DNA of 64,000 nucleotides from the NCBI RefSeq assembly GCF_026745355.1, contig NC_079209.1, forward strand, positions 33,574,736 through 33,638,735. The letters are read 5' to 3'. Positions within the stretch are counted from its first letter, which is position 1. Every line of letters starts with the position of its first letter. The translations under genes and the position numbers were made by a program. The notes below the pieces were generated by a model, which was not told the DNA's origin, did no database searches, and worked only from the letters and a program-made list of their open reading frames with translations. The stretch is from Beta vulgaris subsp. vulgaris (lineage: Eukaryota > Streptophyta > Magnoliopsida > Caryophyllales > Amaranthaceae). Of this stretch, positions 45,132-56,530 are shown one piece after another.

Positions 45132-45969
45132 ATGCAAAGGCTGAGCCTATACATTTTAGATCCTGGAGTAAGTGTGCCAAGATTGAGCGCTTTATCTTTA
45201 GGGTTGTCAGTTTTCGACGAGATCAAAGAGGGTCAAGTTGGGGATGAGCACCTAGATAAGATTAAGGAGAAAATGAAGCAAGGTAAGGAAGTTGACTTTA
45301 AGATTCATGAGGATGGAAGTTTGAGGTTTAAGGGGAGGTGGTGTGTACCACAAAAATGTAACAACCTTAAGAGACGTGTTATGAATGAGGGGCATAACAC
45401 TCCATATTCTATGCACCTTGGGGGTGACAAGTTGTATAAAGACCTTAAGGGTATCAATTGGTGGCCAAATATGAAGCGAGAGGTAGCTGAATATGTGTCT
45501 AAGTGCCTAACCTGTTAGAATGTGAAGATAGATCATAAGAGACCCATGGGGAAGGTTCAATCCTTAGAGGTTCCTAGATGGAAGTGGGGTTCTATATCTT
45601 TAGACTTTGTGACTGCTTTTCCTAGAGCGAGGAGTGGTAATGATACTATTTGGGTTATTGTGGATAGCTTGACAAAATCCGTCGTGTTTATACCCATTAA
45701 GGAGACATGGAAAAAGAAGCAACTTGCAAAGAAGTACATTAGGCATGTGGTTAGATTACATGTGGTTCTAAGGGATATCATTGTTGATCGTGATTCGAGG
45801 TTTCTTTCGAAATTTCGGACAAAGGTCTAATTAAATCTTAGGACAATATTGAAGATGAGTACAACCTTTCACCCTACGACTGATGGTCAGATTGAGAGAA
45901 CCAAACCATGGAGGATATGGGAATCTGTGTCAAGTTTCGGAACGAAACTTCTTTTTAAGAGGGGTAGCC
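45132..45969 (+). pseudogene. Tekay-like integrase, truncated; chromodomain missing
   Basis: HHCC region (HNTPYSMHLGGDKLYKDL, CLTC), then the core with LDFVTAFPRARSGNDTIWVI, SLTKSVVFIPIK, IIVDRDSRFLSKF and, after a frame change, FHPTTDGQIERT, which has the Glu position. Right after, it jumps to WESVSSFGTKLLFKRGSL, a sequence normally found just upstream of the 3' LTR in Tekay elements. The C-terminal integrase region and chromodomain are therefore deleted. A polypurine tract candidate, AAGAGGGGTAG, precedes the LTR at 45970. Confidence 0.85.
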
Positions 45970-48747
45970 TATAATCCCCCGTAAATTTATGGATTTTATA
46001 AATATATTTTAGTATTTATACATTTATATTTAAACATAATTTAGTTTGAAATAATTTATTTATTTAAAGAAGGTTGGCCATTTTGAAAGCCAAAGAAATC
46101 ATTTTAAGGATTTAAGGAAGTTAAAATATTTTGTTAAGGCCTGCTTTGAAAAATGTTATACTAATTGGATTTGGAAAGGAAATTTAAATGGACTTGAGGA
46201 ACCCAAATTCTAAGTGGATTAGAAAAAGGATTTATATCGATGTTAGGTGTTCTAAATCATCAATCCTATTCACCATAAAACTCTATTCAAACCCAATTTC
46301 ATTTTCCTAAGCCCAAAAGGAAAAGCCTACTTATAAATACCTTAAACCCAATTATTTTAGAACAAAAAATTTTCTCTCTCCTCCCTTGCTGGTACGGATG
46401 GGAGAAGACTGTGCCAGCCACAGTGCCAGACACTGAGCCAGCCACTGTCCAAGAGTCCTAGTTCTGTTAAGATTCGTATATAGTGTCCTAGTTCTGTTAG
46501 GAGGCTATGTAATTAATTGCTTTATTAGTAGTTTAATTTCAGTTGTGTGAGTGATGAAGGAGTCCTATTATACATAGGAGTCTAATTCCTTGTCATTAAG
46601 TCATATTAGGTGTCTTATTTTGATAATTATCTCTAGGATAGGCGTGTGAATTAGAGATAAGTTTAGGTTGTTATTTATCTTTATCCTTAAGATAAAGATA
46701 AATAAGTTTGTTAGTTGTTATTTATCTTTTAAACTTTACTAGATAATCTAGGAATCTTGTACTATATAAACAAGAATTTCGGCCATAATAAGAGTGAATG
46801 ATTTGATGATTAAAAAAAGTGCGTAATTGCATGTGTTGAGCGTAAGCTAGCAATTTGTTTCCGAGTAGTAAACCAAAACAAACAACCGAGACTTGTTTGT
46901 CTATGCTCTTAACCGCGACTTAAGAGTAATATCCTTTAAGTTTCATAGTTAGTATATTCGTAAATCACAAAAACACAAAAAGAGTTCGAAAGAACCAACA
47001 AAATTCGCATCACTTGCACACAACCGGCCCTCTTCCTTCTCTCTCTCTTCACGTTTCTTTTTGTTTCTTCAAAAAAAATTTCTTCTTCTTCAAGAAACGC
47101 TTTCTTCTTCGCCAAGAAATGTCACCACCACAACCATCACCATCAATCCTGCGCCACTGCTGCCGCTGCTGCCTACTTCATGTTGGCGCATTTCCTCCTT
47201 TATTCCTTTGATTTGTTGGTTTAATTCTTTCTTCCTCCTCAAGTTTTGATTAAAGATTATGTTTTTATGTTTTGTTTTAGTACTAATTATTATTAGTGAC
47301 TTTAAATTACTGTTTTAATGATGAATCTATGATTATATTAATTATATATTGAAAGAATAAAATTTTAGATTTAATTATTATATTGAGATTGAGTTTTTAA
47401 TTAGCGAAGCATGAGTTTTTAATTAGCGAAGCATGAGTTTTAGGCTGTTAAAGATTAGAAAATTATAGTAGCATGTTATTAACTATGAAATTGATTTAAA
47501 TTATGAATTTAAGTATGTTTAAGTATGTTTAAAGAGAGTTTTAATATTTTATAAGTTGCTGGAATTTTAGAAAGGTTGTTATTAATGGAGTTTTATGGAT
47601 TTTAATTACTTGTATAGTAGTACTATGCTAGGTAAATAAGTAATTGAAGTTTTAATGATAAAAACAACTTTTAAATATTTTCAAAGAGGATTTAAAGTAT
47701 TTAAAGTTCCTGGAAATTATTTGGAGTATTGACTTTGAATTATATTCGTTGTTTTAGGCGGCGATTATTTAGTAGGCGATTTTATTTTAAGTTGTTTAAA
47801 GGTGACCTACCAATTTGATTACATAAGATACGTACATGTTTATGTGTTATGTGATGTAGTATCATGATTTTAGGAAGGAAAAGTTGTAGTATCATGTATA
47901 GGAACTTTGTAAATTGATATGTGATCTCTATTGTGATTAGATTTTGCATGTGTGCAAACATGTTGATTATGAGATTTGATTATGAGTTGAATATTATCTT
48001 TATATGGAATATTGATGCAACCATGTTGATTAGGAACTTTATTTATTAATTCACATGGGATAATTAATATATTTATTGAGTTGGATCATGTTGAATCATT
48101 TGTTCCCTTATATTGAGTCGCGCCCGCATTTCGTCTTCCTAGGTGATGGCATGTATTGGTAGGACAATTCGGTCCAATAACTATTCCATTAAAGTAATAA
48201 AAAGATGGTTAAAGTTTAGTTAAGTAAAAGTTATCTGCTGAATATTAGATTGTTATATTATTATTTATCCTTGATTATAATTTATTAGTATCATGTTAGG
48301 AATGCTTATTATTATTATTATGTAGTACTCATTTTTGTTGATTACGTGCTTTGTTTGTGTATGTTGATCATGGCTTTTCCTTATTGATCCTGTGATGATC
48401 CAGTTTGGTAAAAAGATTCTTTAGAGTATTGACATATGTAGGTTTGCAGATATTGCATCATCGGGATTTGGGAATGGAGAGATTGTGTAACTGATTGTTT
48501 TATCTATTGCTTTAGTAATAGGAACGTATTATATTAAGTTTGGTTTGAGGTTAACATTTATAGTGTGTTGGTTTTAAGTACTTTAATTATTTATTATATT
48601 TAAAGTATGAAGTTTAGTTATATATTTTCTGCTGCAAAATTCTGAATAAGCCGATACGTTATCACACGGGCTATAATGCTTGGGTAATTCTCTATGTTTT
48701 ATATTGAAAAGGTATTTTTGAAAAGAAAGAATTATCGGGGTATTACA
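45970..48747 (+). repeat. 3' LTR of the Tekay-like element, with an inserted solo LTR
   Basis: Matches the 5' LTR but lacks both CACTA elements, carries a 623-base solo LTR at 46390, and has a deletion at about 48116 (CCTTATATT joined to GAGTCGCGCC) removing the segment that holds CACTA copy 2 in the other LTR. Confidence 0.85.
46390..47012 (+). mobile_element. Solo LTR inserted in the 3' LTR
   Basis: Begins TGGTACGGATGG, ends AAATTCGCATCA, and is flanked by exact CTTGC duplications (46385-46389 and 47013-47017). The 5' LTR keeps the empty site (CTCCCTTGCACACAACCGG near 25530). A TATA box CTATATAAAC lies near 46763, about 250 bases before the end. No internal element sequence, so it is a solo LTR left by LTR-LTR recombination. 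Lineage not determined. Confidence 0.9.
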
Positions 48748-49849
48748 AGCAGTCATCAAGAATCTTGGTATTGCCGAATAACCCAACAAGAGCTTTCCAC
48801 TGATCGACGATAAAACAATTGAGAAGTATCACTAGATGTAGAAGAAGGAGTGTCATGAGTAACATTGGCCTTGGCCGAAGAATGAACATTGTGGGGACTC
48901 GATGTGGGTTTAGCACTACCAGGAACCGAACTATAAGTTTAATATTATCACCGAACAGGATAGCCAACTAATTTGAAACATGTGTAACTTTATGCCCATT
49001 CTTTTTGTAATTAATGTGACTATGTGAGCATACTAATAGAGACTAACAACGAGCCACCTCATGACCCCCCTTATGACAATGGGAACACACAAGGAGTTCG
49101 AAGGGCCCACCATTGCCTCTGGACTGAACCTCGAAGCCCAAACAACCGTAGGCTTATCATCAGGTGTAGCATGGGCAAGCCTCACACGTTCATAATCGAT
49201 CACGAGATAATATGCTCGGTCCAGCGAATGCAATGGGTCAGAGGATAATATGGCAATTCGTAAATGGGCATAAAAAAAGAAATACAAGCCAATCATAAAA
49301 TCATGGTGTTTTTAAGTTTCGGGCTTTATTCATAAAGTTCACCAACATTACATTTCGAACAACAAGCACAAGTAATCAACGGTTCATGTTTATATAATTC
49401 TACCCATAAAATTTTCAATTTGCCATAATACATGGACACGGGAATAGATCTAGATTGCTCGCACTTTCCAATAGCGAATTTTAATTGATGAACTCGAGGA
49501 ATGTTGACAAAAGCAAAGCGAGATTTAAGATGTTCCCAAAGACGAGATGCTTTCGAAATTTATTATTGAGAGTGCTTTTTACCTCGGGTCAATGGTATTA
49601 GTAATCCAGGAGACAAGCATAACATTAACGATGGTCTAATCCTCGGCACTGTATAGCGGTTTAGCCTCAGTGATACTACCATCAAGAAACCCAAATGTTG
49701 GACAACTTCAAGAGCCATCTGACTGGCCAATTATCATAATTGTTGTATCACGGGCTAGTTGGTGTAATGAGATTGTCGGGCCTATCATATGTGTCGAGAA
49801 ATATAGGGGAATTGATATTGACTAGCGGTGGAGGGATAGGGTTATTCAT
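48748..49849 (-). pseudogene. Gag of the outer Copia element, broken
   Basis: First Met at 49849 (MNNPIPPPLVNINSPIFL). Then the Copia gag domain across several frames: GFLDGSITEAKPLYSAED, LWEHLKSRFAFVNIPRVHQL, KFAIGKCEQSRSIPVSMYYG, KLKILWVELYKHEPLITCAC. A complete zinc knuckle CSHCHKGGHEVARC lies near 49080. The end reads VDQWKALVGLFGNTKILDDC, which continues as LSGKFNSNI and IIDTGATHH at 25.1 kb. It is cut at 48747 by the Tekay-like element. Many stops. Confidence 0.8.
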
Positions 49850-49913
49850 TCCCTACCATAGGCACTTCATACTAGGTTAAAGAGAAAAAAATATATATGT
49901 ATATATGCTTAAT

Positions 49914-49925
49914 GCTCCGATACCA
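49914..49925 (-). promoter_or_regulatory. Primer binding site of the outer Copia
   Basis: The minus strand reads TGGTATCGGAGC, one base from the initiator-Met tRNA complement TGGTATCAGAGC, about 65 bases upstream of the gag Met. Confidence 0.75.
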
Positions 49926-50290
49926 TGAGAAGAATGAATTAGGGTAAAAGCAAATCACAATATATATGATACATAATCAGAAAACTCATTAAAGATAAAT
50001 CACTATCTTCTAGGAATAATCCCTTAATTATCTCCACATTAATATTACATTGTCCCATCATAAGACTGGCTTTTTGTGTTGTTCATCTTAACTTATTAGT
50101 TTATACCTTTAACCTATATATAATATTAACAAACTGATAAATAGACTTAAATTGAGAGATATATAGCTTTAAGTAATACAATAATTAGGCCTTTAACTAA
50201 TACAAAAATGTCATAAAGTTAAACTAGTAAATGGAAATGATGCATCTCGGCCAAGACACTTTGATTTGTTCTGTTGCACATATTTTTTCA
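49926..50290 (-). repeat. 5' LTR of the outer Copia (outer edge approximate)
   Basis: Begins TGAGAAGAATGAATT beside the primer site. AT-rich with no ORF. The far edge is not clear; GTTGCACA near 50280 is a candidate. Confidence 0.45.
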
Positions 50291-50394
50291 TTATCCTATG
50301 GAAAAATAGTAGCTAAATTTTGCGGGGAAAAAAATTAAAATAAGAAGATAGAGAAACAGAAATGGGAGATGGGATGTTCTTTTTGTACTGAGTA

Positions 50395-51385
50395 GAGCTA
50401 TCAATTCATTTACTCGAGTCAGGTTCAGGTCGGGTCATCTCAGGTTTCAGGTCATGTTCAATCAGGTCGGGTGCAGATCAATTTCGGGACAAGTCGGGTG
50501 CAAATTAATTTCGGGATAAGTCAGGTGCCGGTCGGGAACGACCGTAATTTGGTCAAGTGTGTCTCGGTTCATTTCTTCTTTCAAGTTCCGTCGGGTTCAG
50601 CGCAGTCAATTTCGGCACATGTCATCTTTCTTGATCATGTGGTGTTGGGTCGAGTTTATTGCAGGTTTGTAGTGGGTACTTTCAGGTTCAAGTCATGTGT
50701 GGATCGAAACTTGTCAAGATAATAGCAGTTCAGTTCAGGTTCGAGTTGGGTTCAGGTTGGTAGTTATCTGGTTGTACCATACTTGGTTTCAGGTCACTTT
50801 CGGGTCGTTTCGTGCAGGGAACAAGTCATGAATTTTGTGTGGCATTGCTTCAAATTTGTATCATTAGTTAAGATTTCATTGAAAATCAATGCTTGAATAG
50901 TTCATCTAGTTATATGCCTTTTTATAGTAGTGTTAGTTTATGATTTATGTTACTATGTGGTGAAGTCAATGACAAATCGAGTTATCAACAATCAACAAGT
51001 CGGGTAAAATCAGGTAACATGTAGCAAAAAGTCAGGTAAAATAATGTATCAGGTCGCAACAGGTTTAGTAAAATCAGGTAACGGGACGCAACAGGTCGAG
51101 TTAATGACAAGTTACATCGAGTTATAATCAGTTTCAGGTCCTAATCAGGTTAGGTGTCGAATCGGGTTCAGATCGTTGTCAGGTCCGATCATTTCAGTTA
51201 TCAATCTTTTTTGGGCGGGTATCGGTTCAGGTTCATGTCATAGAGTATCGGGTCAAGAGCTGATATCAGCTATTATAAGGTCGGGTACAAGTCAGGATAC
51301 ATGTGACCTGTTTTGTATAAATTTCAGGTGCAAGTCAATTACAGGTCATTACAGGTTCAAATCGGGTTATCAGATGAGGTTATTT
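50395..51385. repeat. Degenerate TCAGGT/TCGGGT hexamer-like array
   Basis: About 1 kb in which TCAGGT, TCGGGT, CAGGTTC and AGGTCG recur irregularly, interrupted near 50820-51000 by about 180 bases of ordinary sequence. Open frames across it are repeat-driven and not called. Confidence 0.75.
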
Positions 51386-51746
51386 TTTTACTAGTAGTAA
51401 TCTAGAATAAAATCTTATGAATACGCCAACGTTTCAAAAATACAAATAACATAAAGATGATATGCATCTGGTTGAAGTGCCTTAACTTGAGAGATCAGCC
51501 TTTACAAGCCTATCTCCAGAGAATTCCCCTTAAGACTCCACAATGAACTCAGTCCTCCCTTATGATATATGAACCAAAAGTTGATAAGTGTATGTGAATC
51601 ACTAAAGTGTAGTGAATTCAGCAAGAGACAGTTTAAGAGCCAATTTAGCTAAATAAAGGTGGGTGATTTTTTTAGAAACAAACAAATTCTATGCACATTA
51701 AAAGAAAAAAAAAGAATTATCAATTAACTCATTAGTACTCACTCAA
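51386..51746. other. 3' flank of the trihelix gene
   Basis: AT-rich; probably holds the 3' untranslated region of the minus-strand gene that stops at 51747. No canonical AATAAA on the minus strand was obvious close to the stop. Confidence 0.4.
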
Positions 51747-53383
51747 TCAGGAAGGTCCTTGTTGAGTTTTATGAGAATTAGCCCAAGTAAAAATGGAAGT
51801 AGCAAGCCTATTAATGGCATCAGCCAGGCCATTAAGGCCTTGTCTATTGATTTCCATCATTGATTCTACAATTCTTAGTCTTGATTGATGCAAGTTCATC
51901 ATTTCCCTGTGTCTCCTCTCTTCTCTTTCCTCACTAGCCTGGATTGCTTCTGATATGATCGCAGCACTCCTACTTATTGCTGAGCTTACATCTTCGAGCG
52001 AAGTTGCTGCTGCTGCTTCCGTATGAGTAGCAATACCACTCGCTCCTTCTCCTACTCCGCCGCCGCCTCGGCCTCTCCCTCCACCTTCCTCTTTCCTTCT
52101 CCTCTTAGCTGGTGATAATTCTGGATGTGAGTGTTCGCTTGTTTCAGATTCTGATAACCAAAAATTTCAGTAAATTGTCATTTTTTAGTACTAATTGAGT
52201 TTTTGTTTACATATGTAATGCGTCCATAACATCGCTAATCCAAACTACTTCCAATCTGAGAGGACGTGCGATCGAGTCAAGAGGGATTTCCAACTTCCCC
52301 TCCTTGCAAGGGATATCAACTAATTACCTATTTTACAAAATAAAGCTGATCCAAACTATCATAAGTCCATTATCACCCTCACTCGACCAAAAAAAAAACT
52401 TTGAGCTGGTAGAAATCATAATGGATATTAAATTCAAATTGATTGTTTAATGATAACATAACTATCTGGGTGGGAAAAATGCGAGTGATATTTAGTCCCA
52501 TTAAAATGGGATTGGTACTTGGTAGCATCAAGATTTCACCTCAGGTGGTCGTTTATATAGATCATGTGACCCCAGTATCTTCTACTAATGTATGATGTTC
52601 TAATAGTTGTCTATCTTAAATTGCAATAGATAATGTATAACAAAAATTTGATATATAAAGTCGGAGAGAGTTACCTAATGTTGGAGATGGGTGTGGCGGC
52701 AGCGCTTGAGATGAGATAAAAGTTGAGTGAGGAAGTAGTGGTGGTGGTGGTGGTGGAGGCTGCGATGGCGGGGGCAGTAGCGGAGACGGTAACAAAAGTG
52801 GAGGAGATAGCTGCAATGCAGGCACGGCAGATGGCGGACTTTGCTGCATTTCCAACATCGGAATTGGTAGCAGAAAAGGAGCCGAAACCGAAGCCAAAGC
52901 CATAGACGTAGCAGCAACAGTAGTAGAAGTTGAGGGGGTCGCAGTAGTAGTACTACTACTAATACTACTACGCTCAACGACGTCAAACAAAGCTTGGTAA
53001 ATCTGGGGTAACATATTAGTAGGCAAACCTTTGTCTTTCCTTTCAACCTTGTCCATATTCCAATATGACTTAATGTTTTCTGTCTCCTCAAGATGATCAC
53101 TCAAATTCTTGAGATACTCTCTAACTTTTTTATAATCTCTCATAAGATTATCCCATTTATCATTGCACTGATTTTGGCTCCTAAAACAGCCTTTTCCCCA
53201 GCAATATTCCTCTACCCATTTCCACCTTAACTCTGTGATTGGCTTACTTGTACTAGTAGTAAGAGTTTGTGTTTGTTTTGATCTGTTGAATTTCCTTCTT
53301 TCATCATCTTTCTTTTTTGCTTCAATTAAAATCATTGTCTCTTCAACTGTCCAGTTACCTTTCCTGTAATCTCTCATTGCCAT
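51747..53383 (-). CDS. Trihelix transcription factor (ASR3-like), two exons
   Basis: Exon 1 is 53383-52675, exon 2 is 52150-51747; the intron 52674-52151 (524 bases) has GT...AG ends and interrupts a codon after its first base. The joined frame is open for 370 codons and ends TGA. Residues about 9-110 form the trihelix (Myb/SANT-like) DNA-binding domain with the three spaced Trp: W11 (GNWTVEETMILIEAKK), W56 (LRWKWVEEYCW) and W77 (SQNQCNDKWDNLMRDYKKV), followed by SYWNMDKVERKDKGLP and MLPQIYQALFDVV. Then a Ser/Thr/Ala and Pro-rich linker; exon 2 adds AKRRRKE (likely nuclear signal), Gly/Arg repeats, an Ala run and a helical region (REERRHREMMNLHQSRLRIV). Close in layout to Arabidopsis ASR3-like proteins, nuclear regulators. 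Only intact host gene here. Confidence 0.92.
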
Positions 53384-53600
53384 TGATCAATCAGTTTTAG
53401 GAATATGCATGCAAATGCAAAGTGGTTAAAAAAAAGTGAATAAAGAAATTCTCAAAGATAAAAGAGAGAGAGAGAAGAGGAAGAGAACAGAAAGAGAGAG
53501 AGAGAATGGAGGAAAATTGCAGAGATGGGTCCTCTGTCACTATCTTAATCTCTTTTCTTTTATCTTATTTTCTAACTTTTAATTATAAAAAATTATTTTG
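53384..53600 (-). promoter_or_regulatory. 5' untranslated region and core promoter region of the trihelix gene
   Basis: On the minus strand a TCTCTC-rich tract (53464-53510, GA on the plus strand) lies 80-130 bases before the ATG, as in many plant 5' leaders. TATA-like TTTATAATT lies near 53585. Start site inferred, not shown. Confidence 0.4.
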
Positions 53601-54090
53601 TTTCTCATGATGTCCTTTTTAGAAGTTGATGTGGATATATTGTGATTTGTGGGGGCTTTTAGTTCAAAGTTCAATCAGTTTCTGGTCAAAGCTCTATTTC
53701 TGTGAAGTATGAGTGGCATAAATGAGATGAGACGGATACGGGTCGTTATTACTTATAAAAATATATATTTTTTAAGGAACTTATATAAACATTTAGATTA
53801 ATAATGGTTTGAGTTTTATGTTTTGGTGCGCTTTTTATGAGCTTTTAGATGTTTATGTTTAACTTAATCACAAGTTATAGCTTTCTCCTTAAAATCACCA
53901 AGAATCTACAAAAGCTTAAAGTTCAAATCTAAATCTACTGATTTAAGCCACTGCTCCCTAAAAGTACGTATATGAGAGGGGGAGAGAGAAAGAGAGAGAT
54001 TTCTCTGTTTGCAGTGAAAAAGTGTCAATATCTGAGGTGGCTGATCATCATATTTATATGTATTACTGTATTGTAAGTTTATATTTTTAT
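53601..54090. other. Upstream intergenic DNA
   Basis: AT-rich, with a second GA tract (53971-54000) and no supported gene. Confidence 0.45.
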
Positions 54091-54415
54091 TAAAAGAAAG
54101 ACTTGTTAGCAATTTTGCAAAATGCTTAGCTAGCTTAATCATTTGATCATAAAATGGAGTTTTGTTTTGCTAAGTAAATTGGTTCTATAGAGCAAATTAG
54201 CTTAGCCAAAATATTGGGTCCCACACAACAAATATCTTTTCAATAAGTGATAATTTATATATAAAAAAAGGAAAAGGTGGTTGTGGGATCTACTTAAGCA
54301 ACAAAATAGTTTAGCTAAGCCACTAAAGAGAAGCTGGCTAAAGATAGAATTAGCTAAGGAAAATAATGTGACATCTTTGGCCAAATATCATTTTAGCTAA
54401 CCATTGAAGTTGCTC
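54091..54415. mobile_element. MITE copy A, left end truncated
   Basis: Shares sequence with copy B from GACTTG(T/C)TAGCAATTTTGC to the right terminus AACCATTGAAGTTGCTC, followed by TTA. The left terminal repeat (GAGCAACTCCAATGG) is missing. Internal GCTAA/TTAGC motifs recur. Confidence 0.75.
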
Positions 54416-54618
54416 TTAGGCTCCTACTCAAATTACCATTTTAGAGCAACTCCAATGGCGCAAAAAAAGGACTTGCTAGCAATTTTGCTAAATACTTAGC
54501 TAGTTTCTTAATCATTAGAATACAAAATGGAGTATTTCTTTGCTAAGCAAATTGGCTTAGCTAAATGTTGGGTCTCATACAACAAATAGCTTTTCAATGA
54601 GTGATAATTTATGGTATA

Positions 54619-56528
54619 CTAGCTTTTTATGCACGCGATGCGTGCGATGACATTTTTATGCCTAACTATTACTAAGTAGTAAACAAAAGGAAAATACAAG
54701 TTAGTATTTTAAGTTCACCTCTATTTTGTGAATAAGATTCTTTGAAATACAATCAAATAGTACTCCTTCTACATTCTGTTCTTTCTTTTGCAGTCATTAA
54801 CTCTTTGCATTTAAGTAGCATTACGTATTACTCCTTAGTTAAACTTATCTCTATTGAACAAAAAAATAAAATTGAGTCCATATTATCTGTTACGTTGAAT
54901 TTCCAATGCAACAATATTATAATTTGGCTAATTTATACTTTGATCTACACTTGTATTTGAAACCCATATTATAATTTGGCTAACTTATACTTTGATCCAC
55001 ACTTGTATTTGAAACCCAAAATTTTGAGTGACGTGTTGTAGCCTGTAGGCACATCCTTCTAGAATTTTAACAAAAAAATTTCACTACCTTTTCCACTACT
55101 TGGCAACATCAGTATAATTCCACTACTTTTGCTATTCATTTTCTCTCTCCTCTCACTACAAATCTACAAACCATTATCAAGGAACCTAGTTCATCAAACT
55201 ATACACTATACAATAAGAAAATCAGCCTTTTTTCAAGTATTAAGCAAAGCAGTAGATCTAATTCATTAAAAATCCATCATCCGTATCAACCACTTTTGAA
55301 GGAAACAAACCAACTTCAGTTTTTTCTTGGGTCGATTTTCTAACAAAGAAAGGTAATTTCTCAAATCAACTTCGTTTTTTCTTGGGTCGATTTTCTATCA
55401 TCCCAAAATTTAATCCGAAAAGTATGAATCAATTTCAGTTTTTTTTTTCTCCTTGCCTAACATCTAAATTATGATTTCACAAACTTATATTTAAATTTTC
55501 ATCAGTCTCATATTTAAAATTATATTTGAGATAAAATTGTAAATTTTCATACACAATTTGATATTGGAATTTTTTTAAAAAAACAAAAATCGTTTCTTTT
55601 ATCTTGTTTTCTGATTTAACATGAAAATGAATTAAATTTAAATTGTATAAAAGCCCTTTTTTTCCATTTCAAAATTTTACAGTTGTCTTGGTGCTTAATT
55701 TCACTATTTTTTTCGCAAAATAATGTAATTTTTTTTTTCTGAAAATGGTTTTAGCAAATTAATTTAATTTTTTTTCGAAAATTGATTTTTGCAAAAACCG
55801 TTCGCGAAAACTTTGATTTTGGTTTTTTTTTTTTTCAAAATTTATTATGGTTTTTTTGCAAAAGTTATGAGCAGAATTTTTAATATTGGAATTTTTTTTA
55901 AAAAAAAAACTAAATTTGTTACTTTTATCTTCTCTCATTTCATGTTAAAATAAAAGGGTTAAATTTTTAACTAATTGCTATCACCTCTCTTTTTTTTATT
56001 AGTCGCTACATAACAATTGCTATTGTTTTTTCAACTAATTTGAAATAACTTGGAAGATTAAAAGAATTATGTACCTTTTTGAAAGTTTGCAAATCGTCGA
56101 TGGACAAATGTGTGATATCCCCGTCGAAATTTATGTTTTTTACAGATTTTTATGCATAGCGTGTATAGGTAAAGAATAATTTGTAAGTGAAATTTGTGAG
56201 TTCTTGAGAACAATGATTTGTAAGTGAATTTTGTGAATGTTTTTTTTATGTATTTATGCCCTACTAAATTAGTTTTGGTATGTAAGTTAATTTTTAGTAT
56301 TTCGTAAAATTTAGTGATTTGCGGGATTTCTTGAACGTGATTTAGAAAGGGATTTGTAAAGTTTCCTAAAATAAGTGATTTGGGAGTGATGTTGAAATTT
56401 GATTTCCGATAGCTTTGTTTGAGTCCCCATTTTGGTATTCATATTATTTTTGTAATTTAGTAAGGGAAAGGGGGACAAAATAGTCCGTTCAAAAGAGGAC
56501 ACCATAGGTCCCCCCTTCCCTTATGTAA
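54619..56528 (-). mobile_element. Helitron-like insertion within MITE copy B
   Basis: On the minus strand the 3' end reads GCACGCATCGCGTGC (a perfect 6-base-stem hairpin), then ATAAAAAGCTAG, then a flanking T. Helitrons end in CTRR a few bases after such a hairpin and insert between A and T; the flanks here are A (54618) and T (56529). The 5' end begins TTACATAAGGG rather than TC, one base off. No helicase or replication protein is encoded; the body is AT-rich with no supported ORF. Confidence 0.55.
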
Positions 56529-56530
56529 TA
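56454..56530. repeat. Short fold-back sequence
   Basis: TAGTAAGGGAAAGGGGGAC and GGTCCCCCCTTCCCTTATG face each other across about 33 bases, making a strong hairpin at the inner right end of the Helitron-like insertion. Confidence 0.6.

Larger units (their letters stand above)
25119..48747 (+). mobile_element. Tekay/Del-like chromovirus (Gypsy) with nested insertions
   Basis: LTRs start TGTAATCTCTCG (25119) and TATAATCCCCCG (45970) and end ...GGGTGTTAAA (30144) and ...GGGGTATTACA (48747). Internal order: primer site, acidic ORF, gag, protease, [Tat element], RT-RNase H, integrase, then FGTKLLFKRG beside the 3' LTR. Pol motifs ([33 protein letters not shown]) fit Tekay. The insertion split an outer Copia between gag and protease; the flanks AGTGG and AGCAG may be a diverged 5-bp duplication. 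Coding parts are full of stops. Confidence 0.85.

Noticed and set aside
50471..51394. Short repeated protein with QINFGTSRVQINFGIS-type sequence
   Set aside because: Made by the degenerate TCAGGT/TCGGGT array.
53906..54384. Small minus-strand open frames upstream of the trihelix gene
   Set aside because: AT-rich chance frames overlapping a GA tract and MITE A.
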